Origin: Chara braunii
Taxonomy: Eukaryota > Streptophyta > Charophyceae > Charales > Characeae
DNA length: 20,227 nt
NCBI GenBank assembly: GCA_003427395.1
Contig: BFEA01000026.1
Coordinates: 1,102,816-1,123,042 of the forward strand
Reading direction: 5' to 3'
Shown here: piece after piece, positions 1 to 20,227 of the stretch
Layout: the number at the start of each line of letters is the position of its first letter
Numbering within the stretch: position 1 is the stretch's first letter
Program-made: the position numbers and the translations under genes
The notes under the pieces: generated by a model
What the model was told of the DNA's origin: nothing
Seen by the model: the letters and a program-made list of their open reading frames with translations, nothing else
Database searches by the model: none

Positions 1-102
1 GACTATTTCTCGATTTATGCGTGTCATCCTTGAAAGCGCAGGGGCCATGCTAATTATACCCTTCTCTGTATCGTTCCAATTTTAACGGATGTCCCGAAGG
101 AC
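1..102 (-). pseudogene. U6 snRNA pseudogene
   Basis: The minus strand reads through a U6 snRNA from its 5' end (GTCCTTCGGGACATCCG) to GAGAAATAGTC at the window edge. The ACAGAGA box and the AGC triad of the catalytic core are recognisable. Compared with plant U6 it has an insertion of several bases after ACAGAGAAG, three extra bases inside GCGCAAGG, and lost one G of GGGGACA. U6 is nearly invariant, so these insertions in the core argue for a dead copy. Minus-strand sequence upstream (103-180) shows no TATA box or plant USE. The 3' flank lies outside the window. Confidence 0.85.
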
Positions 103-810
103 CCGTCCATTGGTGGCGTTGATGTAGTAAACGAATCAGTCGCGCAAGTGCTCTCATGCTCATTCAAAGAACAAATGGGAATGGGAATGGGAATGGGTGG
201 CCCTTTTTAGAGTATGTTGAGGGAAGGCCAACTATTTGTGGCATGTAGGTCCAATCCCTGAAAGGGCAAGCAGCGGAATTGGTTAGCAGCGGTGCTTTTG
301 TAATAGCGAAGGACTGAATAGCAATCCTCTGGGAAGAGTTCTAGAGTCGCTGATTTTTCTAGGTATGTCGAATGGGACTTTTTATGTTGTCAACCACAAA
401 AAAATAAAAAAAATAATAAAAAAAAAAATCAATGTCATGATAACCCACGATTGTGCGGGATGGTGGCGGATAAGCATGAAAGGTCTCCTGGAATCCTGTG
501 AATGTCAAGCGATCAGCGAAAGAACGAACAAAGGACGTGGAAGTCGCAAAGGCAGTAGTTGTCTGCATTGTAGTCAGGAGTCTGTTGCATACTCTTAAGG
601 CACCAGTAATTGCGCGCCTTTTTTTTTTTTTTCCCCGACGTGCATTTGTTCTGCGGCCCGATGAAAAATGAGGTGGCAGAGGTGTGTGCTTTTTTTTTTC
701 TCTGTTTTTTTTTGGTGTGCCTGGTGCCGCCAGCCATGTGGAGGGTAGCAACAAGAGTTCCTAAAGGGCGCAGCGCATGACGATGGGCTGGAGAAATCCC
801 TGCGCAGCAG
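103..810. other. Downstream flank without recognisable gene
   Basis: The stretch holds a short GGGAAT repeat (176-196), an A-rich patch (400-430) and T runs (619-632, 690-712). Open frames here are driven by the A/T runs and match nothing I recognise. Confidence 0.6.
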
Positions 811-889
811 TGTGTGACAGTGTGGGACAATTTGTGGCAATGGGGGACAGTGTGCAACAATTTGTGGCAATGCGTGACAATGTGATAAC
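811..889. repeat. 10-bp-period minisatellite, locus 1
   Basis: Eight units of exactly 10 bp follow each other: tgtgtgacag, tgtgggacaa, tttgtggcaa, tgggggacag, tgtgcaacaa, tttgtggcaa, tgcgtgacaa, then tgtgataac. A three-unit super-period is visible, with tttgtggcaa recurring every 30 bp. The same array type recurs at 1555-1623. Confidence 0.85.
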
Positions 890-969
890 CACTATTAACC
901 AAGGTACATTATTTATTTGTGACATCGCTTCGTTGCCAGAGTAATAGAAGTCTGCACACATTCTGGTAT

Positions 970-1260
970 AGTAATCTTTTTTTTTTTTTTTGTGTGTGTG
1001 TGTGTTTTCTGCATTGTGGCTTGTGCTTCTTGATAGGTAGGATATTTGGAGCTGTTTGTTTTCGACACACTGTTTTTTTTTTTTTTTTGTAATCCTTAAA
1101 TCCTGTAGCGTGTTTGCTGATTGCTTATAGTTGTTCTGCTTTTTTAACTTTTTTTAAGATTTTTTTACTTCTTTTAAGTTTTTTTTAATTTGTTTTAAGT
1201 TTTTCTTTAAGTGTTTAAAAGTTTTTTCAAACTTTCTAGAAGTTTTTTTGGTGGTCAGAT
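970..1260. repeat. T-rich low-complexity tract
   Basis: It contains poly-T runs (977-991, 1072-1088), a short (TG)n, and from 1140 a degenerate repeat of the type TTTTTTAAGT. No gene is seen. Confidence 0.7.
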
Positions 1261-1309
1261 ACTTGTCTACGGAGTTGTTTGTGGGGTGGTGGTTGGGGAT
1301 TGGTCTAAG

Positions 1310-1470
1310 GCAAGAGACATGGGGACCTGTGCAGTTGGACTATGGTCAGGGTTAGGCTTGGCCGGAGTGGCTCGCCCATCCCATGGACTGCAGCGAAAGG
1401 TGTAAGGGACGCTGGGCCTGGTGCCCAGCCTAAAATAAAATTCTCTTTGCTTTAGAAAACAAAAAAAGAA
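1310..1470 (+). mobile_element. SINE-like A-rich-tailed retroelement fragment
   Basis: A core of GGGACGCTGGGCCTG (1409-1423) followed by CCCAGCC and an A-rich tail (to about 1470) matches the core of the elements at 6384-6546, 16885-16968 and 17421-17508. The region before it (gtggctcgcccatccc) is loosely similar to the minus strand of 6280-6330. The diagnostic CACCAATAGAT segment is missing, so this is a divergent or truncated member. Confidence 0.45.
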
Positions 1471-1554
1471 CAATGTCTACAATGACTACATAATGACAGT
1501 TGCATTTTTGTTGTCTAGAAAGAGAGATTTTCAACAGCCGTGTTTGTGCACCCC

Positions 1555-1623
1555 TGTGTGACAATGTGGGACAAATTGTGGCAAAATGTGCCAAAGGGGG
1601 ACTATGTGTGACAATATGTTAAC
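1555..1623. repeat. 10-bp-period minisatellite, locus 2
   Basis: Seven 10-bp units run tgtgtgacaa, tgtgggacaa, attgtggcaa, aatgtgccaa, agggggacta, tgtgtgacaa, then tatgttaac. Unit sequence, unit length and even the ending (a GTTAAC- or GATAAC-like stop) match the array at 811-889, so the two loci share an origin. Confidence 0.85.
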
Positions 1624-1663
1624 AGCGAACTTGCGTGATCTATGTGTAATGACATAGTGAGCA

Positions 1664-1690
1664 CCCAAAAAAAAAAAAAAAAAAAAAAAG
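1664..1690. repeat. Poly-A tract and plain flank to 1892
   Basis: An A run of about 23 bases is followed by about 200 bases in which I recognise nothing. Confidence 0.5.
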
Positions 1691-1892
1691 AAGACACTGT
1701 GAGAAGTGAGCACCTGACAGTCATAGTAACTTCAAGTCACGGCGCACAACAATCATTGTCCGCCTCGAATAAAGAATGCCATACGGGGATCTATCTTATG
1801 AGTATCTCTTAAGCTTTACGTTCAGTCAATCAAAGTCAAAGTCTATGTGTTCCTCTTTCATTGTCCTATTTTAACTGAAAAGTTATTGTTTT

Positions 1893-1902
1893 TCCCACAT
1901 CG
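1893..1902 (+). promoter_or_regulatory. USE-like box (TCCCACATCG), function uncertain
   Basis: TCCCACATCG equals the last ten positions of the plant snRNA upstream sequence element (RTCCCACATCG), though the purine before it is T here. Real U6/U3 promoters have a TATA box roughly 25-35 bp downstream; none is visible. It may be chance. It lies 82 bp before the B-box-like tandem array. Confidence 0.25.
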
Positions 1903-1984
1903 TATGCATAACGTAAGTAGCCCTGTGGAGCCACCAGTTCGAGCCCCAGCAAAGTGAAAGATGTGGCGGCTTGCATACGTACTC

Positions 1985-2566
1985 GATGGGGAAAGGCCGC
2001 ACCTTTTATGTAGCGGCCTGCTTGCAGCTAGTTCGATTCTTATTTGACGGGAAAAGGTCGCGCCTTTGATGTATCATCCTGCTTGCAATGGGCTGCCGTT
2101 CGTAGTTGATGGGGAAAGGCCGCATCTTTCGTGTATCTGCCAGACCGCTGGTTCAATTCGTACTCGGATGGGGAAAGGCCGCGCCTTTTATGTAGCGGCC
2201 TGCTTGCAGCTAGTTCGATTCTTACTTGATGGGAAAAGGTCGCGCCTTTGATGGATCGTCCTGCTTGCAATGGGCTGCGTTCGTAGTTGATGGGGAAAGG
2301 CCGCATCTTTGGTGTATCTGCCTGACCGCTGGTTCAATTCGTACTCGATGGGTAAAGGCCACGCTTTTGATGCACCAGCCCGCCTGCTGCCAGGTTGATT
2401 CATGCTAGATGGGAAAAAGGCTGTGCTTGCCCGCTGCCGGTTCGATTCGAACTCGGTGGAAAAAGGCTGCACTTTTGATGTACCGCCCTGCTTGCTGCCG
2501 TCTTGTTCGTACTCGATGGGAAAAGACTACACTTTTGATGTACCTACCTGCCTGCTGCACACGATA
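1985..2566. repeat. 61-bp tandem array with 181-bp higher-order period
   Basis: About ten units of roughly 47-62 bp each begin with gatggg(g)aaaggc. Three distinct unit types (starts 1985, 2046, 2108) repeat in the same order (2167, 2228, 2289), giving a 181-bp higher-order repeat whose two copies differ at only a few positions. Four more diverged units follow (2347, 2408, 2455, 2515). Several units contain GTTCGATTC or GTTCAATTC, which resembles the core of a pol III B box. No A box is convincing. The array starts 60 bp beyond the ABCC stop codon on the minus strand. Confidence 0.9.
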
Positions 2567-2626
2567 TAGAATAATTCATCTCGGCTGTTGCGAACTGGGG
2601 GTCGAACTCTGGTGCATTAGCAGCTG

Positions 2627-19084
<16,458 letters not shown>

Positions 19085-19117
19085 CTGTCAAGTCAAAGTG
19101 CATGTGTCATGATGAAA

Positions 19118-19190
19118 TCAACATCAACATCAACAACAACAACACAAACAAAAATGACAGCAACAACAACAACAACAACAACAACAAAAG
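19118..19190. repeat. (AAC)n microsatellite
   Basis: ATCAAC units pass into AACAAC units, just upstream of the exon at 19027-19084 on the transcribed strand. Confidence 0.9.
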
Positions 19191-19299
19191 GAAACTGGGA
19201 TCAGAAAGAGCTCTTCCCTGTTCTGTTCTTCTGCTTCTTCTTCTTCTTCTTCTTTCTTTTTTTTCTTTTTTTTTTTTTTCTTTTTTTTTTTTTAACAAT

Positions 19300-19394
19300 T
19301 TCGACCGTTTCTCGATTTATGCGTGTCATCCTTGCGCAGCGGCTATGCTAATCTTCTCTGTATCATTCCAATTTTAACGGATGTCCCGAAGGAC
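19300..19394 (-). pseudogene. U6 snRNA retropseudogene with A-rich tail
   Basis: The minus strand carries a full-length U6: GTCCTTCGGGACATCCG, GATACAGAGAAGATTAGCAT, then GCGCAAGGATGACACGC and ATAAATCGAGAAACGG. The ACAGAGA box and AGC triad are intact. Differences from plant U6 include loss of one G in the 5' stem loop, GTTAAAA for GATAAAA, and changes in the ISL region (ATAGCCGCTGC). An A-rich tail (T-rich 19244-19293 on plus) follows the 3' end, and the 5' side abuts the A-rich tail of a SINE-like element. No USE or TATA is seen. This fits retroposition. Confidence 0.82.
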
Positions 19395-19396
19395 TT

Positions 19397-19577
19397 CTTC
19401 TTTTTTTTTCTTTTCTGTTCTGTTTTCTTTTTTCTTTTTTGAAGCTCCCTTCAGGTTACTAGGGGGGTGCTGATATGAGCAGACACTGCGAGTACCATGG
19501 GAGAGGCTTCATCTATTGGTGGGGAGCAGCACCTGCTGAAAAATCTTGTTTAACGGGGGGACGGCCTCCCCACATAA
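19397..19577 (-). mobile_element. SINE-like element with A-rich tail
   Basis: The minus strand reads CAGCAGGTGCTGCTCC, CACCAATAGATGAAGCC, then TGTCTGCTCATATCAGCACC and an A-rich tail (19397-19440). It matches the copy at 6384-6546 over the whole second half, including the U2-like stretch. Its first part (GGGACG core) is altered. Confidence 0.72.
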
Positions 19578-20159
19578 AGACCGGATCCGGGAACCTTACC
19601 CAGTGTTCTGCTTTTGACAGGACCCATCGGGACCTGAGTTAAAGGTTAAAACTTAAAAGTTAAAACTCAAGCCTGTGTCAATAAGTGTCGAACCCCCCTA
19701 GCTCCTCCTAATTAAGCTTGAGCTGTAGACCCTTGCCTCTTTTATTCCTGCTAAAGTTCTATTTAACTTCCTTATTGCCTTCCTTTGTAGGAGAAAGGAA
19801 GGTAACCCTTGGCCTCCGGTTTTTGAGCCAGTGGAAAATATGTGACCAAAAGCATGATCTTGGCTGTCCCCTTTGGCTGCCCTGGTAGGACGGTGGCATC
19901 TCCAGTCCCTCGCTGCTGCTCTCCCCTCCGAACGATTATGTTCTTCTTGTTCCACTTATTAAGTTATAATGATATTTTTCCTTCTCCTTTATCTTTGCAT
20001 CAACAGCAGTCCTGACCCCGATGATTAGGAGCACAATCATGATTTAATCTTGATGTCAATCATGTCCATGAATTAGTGATACCTATCTGCTTCCCAAGGA
20101 GGGTAACCGCACACATGTCCCTCTATGCGCCTACACGACCTTCCAATGAAACTCATGGT

Positions 20160-20162
<3 letters not shown>
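19578..20162. other. Upstream flank or intron, nothing recognised
   Basis: I looked on the minus strand for the preceding ABCC exon (NLDPF-type motif ending in phase 2 at a GT donor) and found none. The minus-strand frame at 19698-19955 has no recognised motif. Confidence 0.55.

Positions 20163-20227
<65 letters not shown>
20163..20227. repeat. (CT)n microsatellite at window edge
   Basis: A pure CT run of 65 bp that reaches the end of the window. Confidence 0.98.

Noticed and set aside
1-102. Functional U6 gene
   Set aside because: Insertions fall within the catalytic core and no USE or TATA lies upstream on the minus strand.
1985-2566. CRISPR-like array
   Set aside because: The repeats are tandem without unique spacers, units diverge along their whole length, and the genome is eukaryotic.

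Overview
This is nuclear DNA of a eukaryote, most likely a streptophyte (land plant or charophyte alga). Two degenerate U6 snRNA copies carry the plant-type 3' half (a run reading CGCATAAATCGAGAAA). The only convincing protein-coding gene is split into tiny exons by kilobase-scale introns with canonical GT-AG junctions, and everything else is repeats. A repeat-rich charophyte such as Chara would fit, but the genus is inference and cannot be fixed from this window.

One gene dominates the window: the 3' end of an ABCC (MRP-type) ABC transporter on the minus strand. Five exons were pieced together by reading frame, splice sites and conserved motifs: 19084-19027, 14447-14356, 10221-10129, 4404-4287 and 2854-2627, with the stop at 2629-2627. 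Together they encode 195 residues of the C-terminal half of the second nucleotide-binding domain: the helical-subdomain segment, the ABC signature, Walker B, D-loop, H-loop and the C-terminal tail. The introns are 4579, 4134, 5724 and 1432 nt, so only about 3.6 percent of the 16.5-kb span is coding. The upstream exons (membrane domains, NBD1, NBD2 Walker A) lie beyond the right edge. Sequence flavour is nearest the ABCC4/MRP4 branch.

Layout: 1-2626 is downstream flank (a U6 pseudogene, two 10-bp-period minisatellite loci, a SINE-like fragment, and a 61-bp tandem array with a 181-bp higher-order period just after the stop codon). 2627-19084 is the ABCC gene, whose introns are packed with mobile-element relics and simple repeats. 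19085-20227 is the next upstream intron or flank, with a second U6 retropseudogene, another SINE copy and a terminal (CT)n tract.

Mobile elements reconstructed by eye: (1) a MITE family, three copies, with termini TTAAACCACCAGTACTT and TTAA at the ends but different interiors; (2) a second, foldback MITE-like family (CAGTCATTATNGCTGTATCT core), four full or partial copies; (3) an A-tailed SINE-like family with core GGGAYGCTGGRCCYG then CACCAATAGAT, at least four copies; (4) a tRNA-derived SINE head with clear A and B boxes; (5) A-tailed U6 copies. No CRISPR array, intact transposase, functional tRNA/rRNA gene or viral gene was recognised.
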